Source of the DNA: CAVRRZ01 sp963723745
Lineage (GTDB): Bacteria; Actinomycetota; Actinomycetes; Mycobacteriales; Geodermatophilaceae
Length of the DNA stretch: 64,000 bases
Direction: 5' to 3'
NCBI GenBank assembly: GCA_963723745.1
Contig: CAVRRZ010000005.1
Location: forward strand, 806,001-870,000
The translations under genes were made by a program, and so were the position numbers. The number at the start of each line of letters is the position of its first letter. Position 1 is the stretch's first letter. Below are positions 35,201-43,697 of the stretch, piece after piece. Under the pieces are notes generated by a model that saw only the letters and a list, made by a program, of their open reading frames with translations, was not told where the DNA came from and ran no database searches.

Positions 35201-38200
35201 TCATGCGAACAGGCCGCGGATGTCGTCGGCCGTCAGCGCCCCCGACATCGTGCCGCCGGCGTCGTCGAGCACGCGGGCGAACAGGTCGCGCTTGCGCTCC
35301 TGGAGCGCGAGCACCTTCTCCTCGATGGTGCCGGCCGCGACCAGCCGGTAGACCATCACCGTCTTGTCCTGGCCGATCCGGTGGGCGCGGTCGACCGCCT
35401 GCGCCTCCACCGCCGGGTTCCACCACGGGTCGAGCACGAAGACGTAGTCGGCCTCGGTCAGGTTGAGCCCGAACCCGCCGGCCTTGAGGCTGATCAGGAA
35501 GACCGGCGCCCGCCCGTCGCGGAACTCGTCGATCACCCGCTGCCGGTCGCGCGTGCGCCCGTCGAGGTAGGCGTAGGGCAGCCCGGCTGCGTCGAGCCGC
35601 GCGCGCACCGTGCCCAGGAAGCCGGTGAACGAGCTGAACACCAGCGCGCGGTGCCCCTCGGCGACCACCTCCTGCAGGTGCTCGAGGAACGCGTCGGCCT
35701 TGCTCGACCGGACGTCGGCGTAGGCCTCGTCGATCAGCGACGCGTCCAGCGCCAGCTGCCGCAGCAGGGTCAGCGACCGGAAGATGGTGAACCGGTTGCT
35801 CTGCAGGTCGTCGACCAGGCCGAGCACCTTGCGCCGCTCCCGCTGCAGGTGGGTGTCGTAGACCTTGCGGTGCTTCGGGTTGAGCACCACCTCGAGCACC
35901 TGCTCCTGCTTGGGGGGCAGCTCGGCGGCCACCTGCTCCTTGGTGCGGCGGCGCATCAGCGGCCGGATCCGCCGGCGCAGCGCGGCCAGCGCCTCGGCGT
36001 CGCCGAGCTTCTCGATCGGCGTCCGGTACTGCTCGGTGAACCGCTGCGGGCTCGGGAAGAGCCCCGGCGCGACGATCGAGAGCATCGACCACAGGTCCAT
36101 GAGGTTGTTCTCGACCGGGGTGCCGGTGAGGGCGAGCTTGAACCGGGCCGGCACGCGGCGGGCGGCGGCGTAGGTCTTGGCCGCGTGGTTCTTCACGAAC
36201 TGCGCCTCGTCGAGCAGCAGCCCGCTCCACGGCAGCTCGCGGTAGTCGGCCTCGCCCAGGCGCAGCAGCGTGTACGAGGTGACCACCAGGTCCGCGCCGT
36301 CGACCGTCGCGGCGAGGCTCGCGCCCCGCTTGCGGCCGGTGGCCTCGATCGTCCGGACGACGAGGCCGGGCGCGAACCGCTCCGCCTCGCGCGCCCAGTT
36401 CGAGACCACGCTGGTCGGTGCCACCACGAGCACCGGCGCGGTCAGGTCGCCGGCCTCCTTGGCCCGGCACACCAGCGCGAGGGCCTGCAGGGTCTTGCCC
36501 AACCCCATGTCGTCGGCGAGCACGCCACCGAGCCCGGCGTCCCACAGCGTCGACAGCCACTGGTAGCCCTGCAGCTGGTAGGGCCGCAGCTGCGCGGCCA
36601 GGCCGGCGGGCGGCGCGGGCGGCTCGGCGTCGTCGACGTCCAGCAGCGCCCGCACGTCGCGCGCCCACCGCTCGCTCTGCTCGGCCACCACCCCGAGCTC
36701 GACGAGCTCGTCCCACAGGCTCGCCTGGTAGCGGCTGATCCGCAGGCCCGGCCGGTCGGCGTCCTGCAGCGCCCGCGCCTCGTCGATCAGCCGGCGCAGC
36801 TGCTCGAACTCCGGGCGCCGCACGTCGAGATAGGTGCCGCTGGGCAGCACCAGGTGCTCGGAGCCGACGGCCAGCGCGGCGAACAGCAGCGGGAACGGGA
36901 TGTCCTCGCCGTCGACGGTCACCGTCACGCCGAGGTCGAACCAGTCGGCGTCGCCGGCGTCCGTCGCCGATACGTGCACGACCGGCGCGGCGTCGGTGTG
37001 CCGGTACTCCGGCGGCTCGCCGGTCACCTCCACCAGCACGCCGGAGTCGGCGAGCCGGGGCAGCACCTCGGTCATCAGGACGACGGTGTCCATGCCCTCG
37101 GTGACGGCGGTCGGCGCGAGCCGCCGCTCCGGGTCCCGGTCCCACAGCCGGGGCAGCCGGTCGGCCGGCAGCGGCAGCGCCCGCACCAGCCGCTCCTCCG
37201 CCTCGAGGTCGCGCCCGGGGTCGGCGGCGCCGTCCGCACCCGCAAGCGGGAGCCGGCGGACGTCGTCGCCGGCGCGGTACTGCACCGACCAGGTGACCCG
37301 GGCCCGGTGCTCCCCCAGGTGGTCGACCAGCACGGCGAGCTGCGGTGGATGGATCTGCGGCAGCTCCACCGACCCGTCGGACGAGCAGACCCGCAGCATC
37401 CGCGAGAGCGCGGGGTAGAACGCGCCGAGGAAGCGCTCCCGGTCGCCCGCGGGCACCCGCAGCGGGCCGCGGGCGACCAGCTTCTCGACCCGACGCGGCA
37501 CGGGCGCCACCGGCACCAGCAGCAGGCCCTGGTCGGGGACGAGCCGCGCCGGCACCCCCGGATCCCCGGGCAGCAGCAACGCGCCGTTCGGCGGGCTGCC
37601 GAACAGCCGTACCAGCTCGGCCGGCAGGGTCGCGTCCAGGCCGAGGTCGACGACCGGCGCCATGACCAGGCCGCCGTCCGCGTCGCCGCGCAGGTCCACG
37701 GCCAGCGACGCCGGCTCGGCGGCCACGCGGACCGGGCCGCCGGTGGTCGTCACCAGCGTCACGCCGTCGTCCACGACCTGCCGCAGGGCCGGCCACAGCG
37801 CGGGGCCGAAGCCCTCGAGCCGCACCGAGGTGTCCGCGGCGCCGTAGTAGGCGCCGGGGCCGTCGTCGGCCGCCGAGTGCGCCTGGTGCAGCGCGCGCAG
37901 CGCGGCGACGTGGTCCGGGTCGCGCAGCGAGTAGTAGTCGTAGCGCAGGTCGCGCCAGGAGACCCCGGTGCGGACCCAGCGCCCCTTGGCGCCCCTCACG
38001 ACCGGCCGCAGCCGCACCGAGGTGCCGCCCGCCGACGTCTCGACCTGGAACTGCAGGCCGAGCGGGGCCCCCGCCGGACGTCCGGCCTGCGCGCCGGCCG
38101 GCACCACGTCCGCGAGCGCCGCCTCCCACGGCGCGGCCCGACCGCCCTCCGGGGCCGGCGGCGGCGCGTCGAGCCGGTCCCGGGTGGCGATCAGGACCGC

Positions 38201-38464
38201 GGCCACGTGCTTGCAGTCGATGCCGACCGGGCAGCTGCACCGCCCCCACCAGCGCCCGCTCCTCGCGTCGTACTCCGCGAAGGTGGCGTACCGGCGCGAC
38301 TGGCTGCCGACGACCGTGGCGTCGAGCTCGCCGGCCGTCCGGCCGGAGGTGATGCGGGCGACCCGGCCCTGCGCGGCGTAGGCGGCGCCGCGGAAGAACA
38401 CCTCGTCGCCGACGGAGAGTCGGATCGCCGAGTCGGTGAGCATCGGTCGCAGCTCCTCCAGCAC
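35201..38464 (-). CDS. SNF2-family helicase with N-terminal SWIM zinc finger
   Basis: 1087 residues from GTG 38,464 (ATG 38,443 also possible). The N-terminus has a SWIM zinc finger, GRCSCPVGIDCKHVAAV, residues about 70-95. The middle 500 residues are poorly defined. The SNF2 motor is complete: LADDMGLGKTLQALAL near 651, LLLDEAQFVKN near 752, LALTGTPVENN, SLKAGGFGLNLTEADYV, and DPWWNPAVEAQAVDRAHRIGQ near 1020. These are ATP-dependent DNA translocases related to RapA-type enzymes, common in actinobacterial chromosomes, with an uncertain role in transcription or repair. It appears to be a stand-alone gene and not part of the island at 1-21 kb. Confidence 0.93.
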   Translation of the reverse strand: MLEELRPMLTDSAIRLSVGDEVFFRGAAYAAQGRVARITSGRTAGELDATVVGSQSRRYATFAEYDARSGRWWGRCSCPVGIDCKHVAAVLIATRDRLDAPPPAPEGGRAAPWEAALADVVPAGAQAGRPAGAPLGLQFQVETSAGGTSVRLRPVVRGAKGRWVRTGVSWRDLRYDYYSLRDPDHVAALRALHQAHSAADDGPGAYYGAADTSVRLEGFGPALWPALRQVVDDGVTLVTTTGGPVRVAAEPASLAVDLRGDADGGLVMAPVVDLGLDATLPAELVRLFGSPPNGALLLPGDPGVPARLVPDQGLLLVPVAPVPRRVEKLVARGPLRVPAGDRERFLGAFYPALSRMLRVCSSDGSVELPQIHPPQLAVLVDHLGEHRARVTWSVQYRAGDDVRRLPLAGADGAADPGRDLEAEERLVRALPLPADRLPRLWDRDPERRLAPTAVTEGMDTVVLMTEVLPRLADSGVLVEVTGEPPEYRHTDAAPVVHVSATDAGDADWFDLGVTVTVDGEDIPFPLLFAALAVGSEHLVLPSGTYLDVRRPEFEQLRRLIDEARALQDADRPGLRISRYQASLWDELVELGVVAEQSERWARDVRALLDVDDAEPPAPPAGLAAQLRPYQLQGYQWLSTLWDAGLGGVLADDMGLGKTLQALALVCRAKEAGDLTAPVLVVAPTSVVSNWAREAERFAPGLVVRTIEATGRKRGASLAATVDGADLVVTSYTLLRLGEADYRELPWSGLLLDEAQFVKNHAAKTYAAARRVPARFKLALTGTPVENNLMDLWSMLSIVAPGLFPSPQRFTEQYRTPIEKLGDAEALAALRRRIRPLMRRRTKEQVAAELPPKQEQVLEVVLNPKHRKVYDTHLQRERRKVLGLVDDLQSNRFTIFRSLTLLRQLALDASLIDEAYADVRSSKADAFLEHLQEVVAEGHRALVFSSFTGFLGTVRARLDAAGLPYAYLDGRTRDRQRVIDEFRDGRAPVFLISLKAGGFGLNLTEADYVFVLDPWWNPAVEAQAVDRAHRIGQDKTVMVYRLVAAGTIEEKVLALQERKRDLFARVLDDAGGTMSGALTADDIRGLFA

Positions 38465-38528
38465 GGCCCGAGGCTAGCCGCGCACACCCCCGGCTCGGGC
38501 GCGCTGTCCACAGCGTCGACCACAATTC

Positions 38529-38554
38529 TGCTACAGATGTGCTACGTTCGTAGC
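38529..38554. promoter_or_regulatory. Probable VapB operator upstream of vapBC
   Basis: GCTACG-TT-CGTAGC (38,541-38,554) is a perfect palindrome ending one base before the vapB GTG, and a further half site TGCTACA lies at 38,529-38,535. Antitoxins of the Phd/YefM type autoregulate by binding such repeats at the promoter. The position over or just after the expected promoter supports this. Confidence 0.65.
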
Positions 38555-38555
38555 C

Positions 38556-38810
38556 GTGAAGGTGGCTTCGCGAGAACTGCGCAATGACACTGCGGGCGTC
38601 CTCCGTCGTGCGGCCGCCGGCGAGTCCGTACAGATCACGGTCAATGGCGAACCGGTGGCAGAGCTCGGGCCCCTCCGGGCGGACCGATCGCACTGGACCA
38701 GTAGCGCGAGCCTGCTCGAGCGGCTGGCGAAGGGCCAGGCCGATCCGGCGCTTCGCCACGAACTGGCCGCGCTCTCCGGCGGCACGGACGAGCTCGGCCC
38801 GATCGGATGA
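38556..38810 (+). CDS. vapB: Phd/YefM-type VapB antitoxin
   Basis: 84 residues from GTG. The N-terminal KVASRELRNDTAGVLRRAAAGESVQITVNGEPVAEL is the Phd/YefM fold that binds DNA and folds against the toxin. The C-terminal part, SSASLLERLAKGQADPAL..., is the toxin-neutralising tail. It overlaps vapC by four bases (ATGA) and is preceded by a palindromic operator. It forms a complete type II toxin-antitoxin pair with the next gene. Confidence 0.9.
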   Translation: MKVASRELRNDTAGVLRRAAAGESVQITVNGEPVAELGPLRADRSHWTSSASLLERLAKGQADPALRHELAALSGGTDELGPIG

Positions 38811-39199
38811 GTCGAGGACTGCTCGACACCAGCGTGTTCATCGCCGTGGAAGGCAAGGACCTCGATCTGTCGGCACTGCCGGACGAGGTCGCCGTCTCGG
38901 TGATCACGTACGGCGAGCTGCGGGCCGGGGTCCTGGCCGCCTCCGAGCTGTCCGTCCGTTCACGCCGGCTCACCACTCTTCAGACGGTTGCGGACCTGAA
39001 CCCGCTGCCGATCGACTCGGCGGTCGCAGACGAGTGGGCGCGACTGCGGGTGCTCCTCGCGGCGGCCGGCGCGAAGGTGAACGTCAACGACACATGGATC
39101 GCCGCCACCGCACTGGCGCACGGCGTGCCCGTGGTGACCCAGGACGCCGACTTCGACATCCTCGCCCGACTCGGCGATCTCGAGATCATCCCGGCGTGA
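38807..39199 (+). CDS. vapC: PIN-domain VapC toxin ribonuclease
   Basis: 130 residues. PIN-domain acidic residues are visible: LLDTSVFIAVE (first Asp), VSVITYGELRAG (Glu), VNVNDTWIAATAL (Asp) and VVTQDADFDIL (final Asp). VapC toxins cut tRNA or rRNA when released from VapB. It is full length and translationally coupled to vapB. The RNA target cannot be told from sequence. Confidence 0.93.
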   Translation: MSRGLLDTSVFIAVEGKDLDLSALPDEVAVSVITYGELRAGVLAASELSVRSRRLTTLQTVADLNPLPIDSAVADEWARLRVLLAAAGAKVNVNDTWIAATALAHGVPVVTQDADFDILARLGDLEIIPA

Positions 39200-39259
39200 A
39201 CAGACGTCGCGTGCACCGCTGAACGGGGAGTGCACGCACGTCGCCCTCCGTAGCGGCCC

Positions 39260-40024
39260 CTACTGGGGGGTGACGTAGGCGCCCGAGATGCCGCCGTCGA
39301 CGAGGAACGTCGAGGCGGTCATGAACGACGAGTCGTCGCTGGCCAGGAAGGCGACCGCCGCGGCGATCTCCTCCGGCTCGGCGAAGCGGCCCATCGGCAC
39401 GTGCACCAGCCGCCTGGCCGCGCGCTCGGGGTCGCTGGCGAACAGCTCCTGCAGCAACGGGGTGTTGACCGGGCCCGGGCAGAGCGCGTTCACCCGGATG
39501 CCCTCGCGGGCGAACTGCACGCCGAGCTCGCGGCTCATCGCGAGCACCCCGCCCTTCGAGGCGCTGTAGCTGATCTGCGAGGTCGCGGCGCCCATCACCG
39601 CCACGAACGACGCGGTGTTGATGATCGAGCCCCTGCCCTGGCGCTGCATGTACGGGATCGCCGCCTTGCAGCACAGGAACACCGAGGTCAGGTTCACCTC
39701 CTGCACCCGCCGCCAGGCGTCCAGGCCGGTCACCAGGATCGAGTCGTCGTCCGGCGGCGAGATGCCGGCGTTGTTGAACGCCACGTCCACCGACCCGTAC
39801 GCCTCGAACGCCGCGGCGAACAGCGCCGCGACGTCGTCCTCGCTGGTCACGTCCGCGCGCACGAACAGGCCGCCGACCTCGTCGGCGGCGGCCTTGCCGG
39901 CCGCCTCGTCGACGTCGGCCACCACCACCCGCGCGCCCTCGGACGCCAGCCGGCGCACCGCCGCCAGGCCGATCCCGCTGCCCCCGCCGGTGACCACGCA
40001 CACCCGGCCCTCGAGACGCTGCAT
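39260..40024 (-). CDS. SDR-family oxidoreductase
   Basis: 254 residues of a classical short-chain dehydrogenase: cofactor motif VTGGGSGIGLAA near residue 12, VVVADVDE with Asp after the second strand indicating NAD preference, FNNAGISPP, the Ser in TASFVAVM, and YSASK (catalytic Tyr-Lys). It starts four bases after the stop of the aldehyde dehydrogenase gene and ends the operon that begins with the glutamine-synthetase-like gene. In that setting it could oxidise an alcohol group of the glutamylated intermediate; the substrate is inferred. Confidence 0.9.
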   Translation of the reverse strand: MQRLEGRVCVVTGGGSGIGLAAVRRLASEGARVVVADVDEAAGKAAADEVGGLFVRADVTSEDDVAALFAAAFEAYGSVDVAFNNAGISPPDDDSILVTGLDAWRRVQEVNLTSVFLCCKAAIPYMQRQGRGSIINTASFVAVMGAATSQISYSASKGGVLAMSRELGVQFAREGIRVNALCPGPVNTPLLQELFASDPERAARRLVHVPMGRFAEPEEIAAAVAFLASDDSSFMTASTFLVDGGISGAYVTPQ

Positions 40025-40027
40025 GAC

Positions 40028-41389
40028 CTACTCCTCCGTCGCCAGAAAGACGTTCTTGGTCTCGGTGAACGCGGCCAGGGCGTCGGGCCCCAGCTCCCGC
40101 CCGAGCCCCGACTGCTTGAACCCGCCGAACGGGGTGGCGTAGCGCACCGACGAGTGCGAGTTGACCGACAGGTTGCCCGCCTCCACCCCGCGCGAGACCC
40201 GGAACGCCCGGCCGACGTCCCGCGTCCAGATCGATCCGGACAGGCCGTACTCGCTGTCGTTGGCCATCCGCACGGCGTCGTCCTCGGCGTCGAAGGGCAC
40301 CACGGCGACCACCGGGCCGAACACCTCCTCGCGCAGCACCGGGTCCCCCGGTGCCGGCGTCAGCACCGTCGGCGGGAACCAGAAACCGGGTCCGGACGGC
40401 GCACTACCGCGGAACGCCACCGCCGCGTCGTCGGGCACGTACGAGGCCACCTTCGACCGGTGCTCGGCCGAGATGAGCGGCCCCATCTCGGTGTCGGCCG
40501 AGGCCGGGTCGCCCACCCGCAGGCCGGTCACCGCCGGCTCGAGCAGGCCCATGAACCGGTCGAACACCGACCGCTGCACCAGGATCCGCGAGCGCGCGCA
40601 GCAGTCCTGCCCCGCGTTGTCGAACACCCCGTACGGCGCCGCGGCCGCCGCCTTCTCCAGGTCGGCGTCGGCGAACACGATGTTCGCGCTCTTGCCGCCG
40701 AGTTCCAGGGTCACCCGCTTGACCTGGTCGGCGCAGCCGGCCATCACCCGCTTGCCCACTGCGGTCGACCCGGTGAACGACACCTTGCGCACCAGCGGGT
40801 GCTCGACGAACCGCTGGCCCACCACCGAGCCCTTGCCGGGCAGCACCGAGAAGACGTCCTCGGGGATGCCGGCCTCCCGCGCCAGCTCGGCGAGGCGCAG
40901 CGCCGTCAGCGGCGTGATCTCGGCCGGCTTGAGCACCACGCAGTTGCCCGCCGCCAGCGCCGGCGCCAGACCCCACGCCGCGATGGGCATCGGGAAGTTC
41001 CACGGCACGATGACGCCGACGATGCCCAGCGGCTCCTGGAAGGTCACGTCCACCCCGCCGGCCACCGGGATCTGCCGGCCGAACAGCCGCTCGGGCGCGG
41101 CCGCGTAGTACTCGAGCACGTCGCGCACGTGCCCGGCCTCCCACCGCGCGTTGCCGATCGGGTGCCCGCTGTTGGCCACCTCCAGCGACGCCAGGTGTTC
41201 GACGTCGGCGTCCACCGCCGCCGCGAACCGGCGCAGCAGCCGCGCCCGGTCGGCCGGGGCCACCCGCCGCCACGATCCCGAGGCCGCGTCGGCGCGGGCG
41301 ATGGCCGCGTCGGTCTCCTCCGCCGACGTGAGCGCCACCTCCTGCAGCGGCGTCTCGTCGGCCGGGTTGACCAGCTGGATCGTGCTCAC
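40028..41389 (-). CDS. NAD-dependent aldehyde dehydrogenase
   Basis: 453 residues from GTG at 41,389, preceded by GGGGGG and overlapping the PuuD-like stop by four bases. Motifs: PWNFPMPIAAWGLAPALAAGN, FTGSTAVGKRV, LELGGKSANIVF with catalytic Glu near residue 230, NAGQDCCARSR with the catalytic Cys, and EEVFGPVVAVVPF. It is an ALDH superfamily enzyme of the gamma-glutamyl-aminoaldehyde or betaine-aldehyde type. In this operon it probably oxidises the aldehyde formed from the gamma-glutamylated amine or ethanolamine. Confidence 0.93.
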   Translation of the reverse strand: MSTIQLVNPADETPLQEVALTSAEETDAAIARADAASGSWRRVAPADRARLLRRFAAAVDADVEHLASLEVANSGHPIGNARWEAGHVRDVLEYYAAAPERLFGRQIPVAGGVDVTFQEPLGIVGVIVPWNFPMPIAAWGLAPALAAGNCVVLKPAEITPLTALRLAELAREAGIPEDVFSVLPGKGSVVGQRFVEHPLVRKVSFTGSTAVGKRVMAGCADQVKRVTLELGGKSANIVFADADLEKAAAAAPYGVFDNAGQDCCARSRILVQRSVFDRFMGLLEPAVTGLRVGDPASADTEMGPLISAEHRSKVASYVPDDAAVAFRGSAPSGPGFWFPPTVLTPAPGDPVLREEVFGPVVAVVPFDAEDDAVRMANDSEYGLSGSIWTRDVGRAFRVSRGVEAGNLSVNSHSSVRYATPFGGFKQSGLGRELGPDALAAFTETKNVFLATEE

Positions 41390-42126
41390 GTCGTCCCCCC
41401 ACCTGCGGCGTCGACGAGCGCCGCGAACAGCCGGCAGTCGTCGCCGTCCACCTCCGGGTGCCACTGCACCCCCACCGCGAACCGGGGCCCGCGCAGCTCC
41501 ACGGCCTCCACGGTCCCGTCGTCCGCCCGCCCGACGGCGACCAGGGACGACGACAGCGTGCCCACCGCCTGGTGGTGGTGGCAGTGCACCTCCACCTCCT
41601 CGCCGAGCAGCCCGCCGATCACGCCGTCCGCATCGAGCCGTACCCGGGTGCGCCCGAACGTGCCGGGCGCCGGGCGGTGCCGCTCGTGCCCGACCTCGTC
41701 GGGCAGGTGCTGGGCCAGCGTGCCGCCGAGCGCCACGTTGAGCACCTGCATGCCCCGGCAGACGCCGAGCACGGGCACGTCCGCGGCGAGCGCCGCCTGC
41801 AGCAGCGCCTCCTCCGCGGCATCGCGGACGACGGACGTCCCGCCGGTCGCCGGATGCCGGTCCGCGCCGTACCGCGACGGGTCGACGTCGCCGCCGCCGG
41901 AGAGCACCAGCCCGTCCAGCGACGCCACGACCGAGGCGTCCAGGTCGGCCACCGGCGGCAGCAGCACCGGCCAGCCGCCCACCCGCGCGACGACGTCCAC
42001 GTAGGCGCGCGGCAGCAGCGCCGTGTCCTGCGACCAGACGCCGTAGCGCGCCGGCTCCAGGTACGTGGTCAACCCGATGAGCGGACGACGCTGCGCACCT
42101 GAGAAGTCAGAGCCGCTCGAAGCCAC
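41386..42126 (-). CDS. Class I glutamine-amidotransferase-like hydrolase (PuuD type)
   Basis: 246 residues. The peptidase C26 signature is clear: IGLTTYLEPARYGVW, LVLSGGGDVDPSRYG, the nucleophile in VLGVCRGMQVLNVALGG, EVHCHHHQAV, and VGVQWHPE for the His-Glu pair. PuuD-type enzymes release the gamma-glutamyl group from gamma-glutamyl-GABA or similar intermediates. The gene overlaps the ligase gene by 20 bp and the aldehyde dehydrogenase gene by four, so the operon order is ligase, hydrolase, dehydrogenase, SDR. Confidence 0.93.
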   Translation of the reverse strand: MASSGSDFSGAQRRPLIGLTTYLEPARYGVWSQDTALLPRAYVDVVARVGGWPVLLPPVADLDASVVASLDGLVLSGGGDVDPSRYGADRHPATGGTSVVRDAAEEALLQAALAADVPVLGVCRGMQVLNVALGGTLAQHLPDEVGHERHRPAPGTFGRTRVRLDADGVIGGLLGEEVEVHCHHHQAVGTLSSSLVAVGRADDGTVEAVELRGPRFAVGVQWHPEVDGDDCRLFAALVDAAGGGTT

Positions 42127-43471
42127 GCACCCGCTCCCAGTCGGTCACCGCGGCGTCGAAGGCCGCGACCTCCACCCGGGCGGCGTTGAGGTAGTGCTCG
42201 ACCACCTCGTCGCCGAAGGCCTCCCGCGCCATCGCGCTGTCCGCCAGCCGGGCGGCCGCGTCGCGCAGTGTCGAGGGCACGTGCGGACGCCCCGCCTTGT
42301 ACGCGTTGCCGGTCAGCGGCGGCTCCAGCGGCAGCTCGTTGTCCACGCCGTGCAGGCCGGCGGCGATCAGCGCGGCCACCGCCAGGTAGGGGTTGACGTC
42401 CCCGCCGGGCAGCCGGTTCTCGAACCGCAGCGATTCCCCGTGCCCGACCACCCGCAGGGAGCAGGTGCGGTTGTCCAGCCCCCAGGCCACCGCGGTCGGC
42501 GCGAAGCTGCCCTCGGCGAACCGCTTGTAGGAGTTGATGTTCGGCGCGAGGAACGCGGTGATCTCGGGGAGGCAGGCCAACTGCCCGGCGAGGAAGTGCT
42601 CCATCAGCGGCGAGAACCCGTACTCGCCGTCGCCGGCCATCGCCGGTGACCCGTCGGCGTCGCGCAGGCTCAGGTGGATGTGGCACGAGTTGCCCTCGCG
42701 GGCGTCGATCTTGGCCATGAAGCTCACGCTCATGTCCTGCTGGGCGGCGATCTCCTTGGCCCCGGTCTTGTAGACGACGTGGTTGTCGCAGGTGCGCAGC
42801 GCGTCGCTGTACCGGAAGGCGATCTCGTGCTGGCCGAGGTTGCACTCCCCCTTGGCCGACTCCACGTACAGCCCGGCCCCGGTCATGCCGCGGGTGATCG
42901 CGCGCAGCAGCCCGTCGATGCGGCCGGTGCCCATCAGCGAGTAGTCGACGTTGTACTGGTTGGCCGGTTCCAGGTCGCGGTAGCCGGATCGCCAGGCGTC
43001 CTCGTACGAGGTCTTGAAGGCGTAGAACTCCAGCTCCGTGCCCACGTACGCGGTCAGCCCGCGCTCGGCCAGCCGGTCGAGCTGGCGGCGCAACACCTGC
43101 CGCGGGGACGGCGCCACCGGCTCGCCGTGGGAGTCGAGGACGTCGCACAGCACCAGCGCCGTCCGCTCGTGCCACGGCACCAGGCGCAGCGTCGACAGGT
43201 CGGGCTTCAGCTCGAAGTCGCCGTAGCCGGTGTCCCACGACGACATGGCGTAACCGTCGACGGTGTTCATCTCGACGTCCACGGCGAGCAGGTAGTTGCA
43301 CGCCTCGGCCCCGTGCGGCAGCACCTCCTCGATGAAGTACCGCGCCGAGCAGCGCTTGCCCTGCAGCCGCCCCTGCATGTCGGTGAGGGCGACGAGCACG
43401 GTGTCGACGTCCCCGCGGTCGACCCGCGAGCGCAGCTGCTCGACCGTCAGGGGGGCCGGAGGTCGGTCCAC
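42107..43471 (-). CDS. Glutamine-synthetase-like gamma-glutamyl-amine ligase
   Basis: 454 residues from GTG at 43,471, which has AGGAG six bases upstream; a five-codon longer reading is weaker. It has the glutamine synthetase fold: DMQGRLQGKR, YVGTELEFYAF, KGECNLGQHEI, NSCHIHLSL, RFENRLPGGDVNPYLA. Length and motifs match GlnA-like enzymes of actinobacteria (GlnA3/GlnA4) and PuuA, which join glutamate to polyamines or ethanolamine. In Streptomyces GlnA4 is known to make gamma-glutamylethanolamide. The divergent ethanolamine-type permease favours ethanolamine here, but polyamines are possible. Confidence 0.9.
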   Translation of the reverse strand: MDRPPAPLTVEQLRSRVDRGDVDTVLVALTDMQGRLQGKRCSARYFIEEVLPHGAEACNYLLAVDVEMNTVDGYAMSSWDTGYGDFELKPDLSTLRLVPWHERTALVLCDVLDSHGEPVAPSPRQVLRRQLDRLAERGLTAYVGTELEFYAFKTSYEDAWRSGYRDLEPANQYNVDYSLMGTGRIDGLLRAITRGMTGAGLYVESAKGECNLGQHEIAFRYSDALRTCDNHVVYKTGAKEIAAQQDMSVSFMAKIDAREGNSCHIHLSLRDADGSPAMAGDGEYGFSPLMEHFLAGQLACLPEITAFLAPNINSYKRFAEGSFAPTAVAWGLDNRTCSLRVVGHGESLRFENRLPGGDVNPYLAVAALIAAGLHGVDNELPLEPPLTGNAYKAGRPHVPSTLRDAAARLADSAMAREAFGDEVVEHYLNAARVEVAAFDAAVTDWERVRGFERL

Positions 43472-43521
43472 GGCGTCTCCTCGCACAGGCGCCCGCTCGC
43501 GGGCGGCGGCCGGGCAATCCG

Positions 43522-43549
43522 GTCAACGGGTCAGTGGTGACCCATTGAC
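43522..43549. promoter_or_regulatory. 28-bp palindromic operator candidate
   Basis: The site is GTCAA-c-GGGTCA-gtgg-TGACCC-a-TTGAC, symmetric at 22 of 24 paired positions outside the 4-base centre. It lies 51 bp upstream of the ligase start in the divergent region. The FadR-type regulator encoded at the end of the permease unit is the natural candidate to bind it. Confidence 0.7.
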
Positions 43550-43578
43550 GCGCATGGAACAGGGCCCACGGGGTCGCC

Positions 43579-43594
43579 GTCAACAGGGCTTGAC
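43579..43594. promoter_or_regulatory. Second, shorter palindrome with the same half sites
   Basis: GTCAA-cagggc-TTGAC repeats the outer half sites of the 43,522-43,549 palindrome. Its right arm forms part of TTGACA (43,590-43,595), which could be a -35 box for the permease gene 100 bp downstream; binding there would block it. The -10 box is not clear. Confidence 0.5.
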
Positions 43595-43697
43595 AGCCCA
43601 CCGCGGCGGCACCACGCTACGCGCCAGCGAACTGCTCCAAAGGTCCAGCCACGACCCATTGCCCGCCGCGGGCGGGCCCTTCTCCCGGAGTGCGCAC

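Noticed and set aside
34823..38587. A 1254-codon open frame on the plus strand opposite the SWIM-SNF2 gene
   Set aside because: It is antisense to a gene with complete SNF2 motifs and is rich in Arg, Gln, His and Pro with no domain, as expected from GC-rich DNA read backwards.
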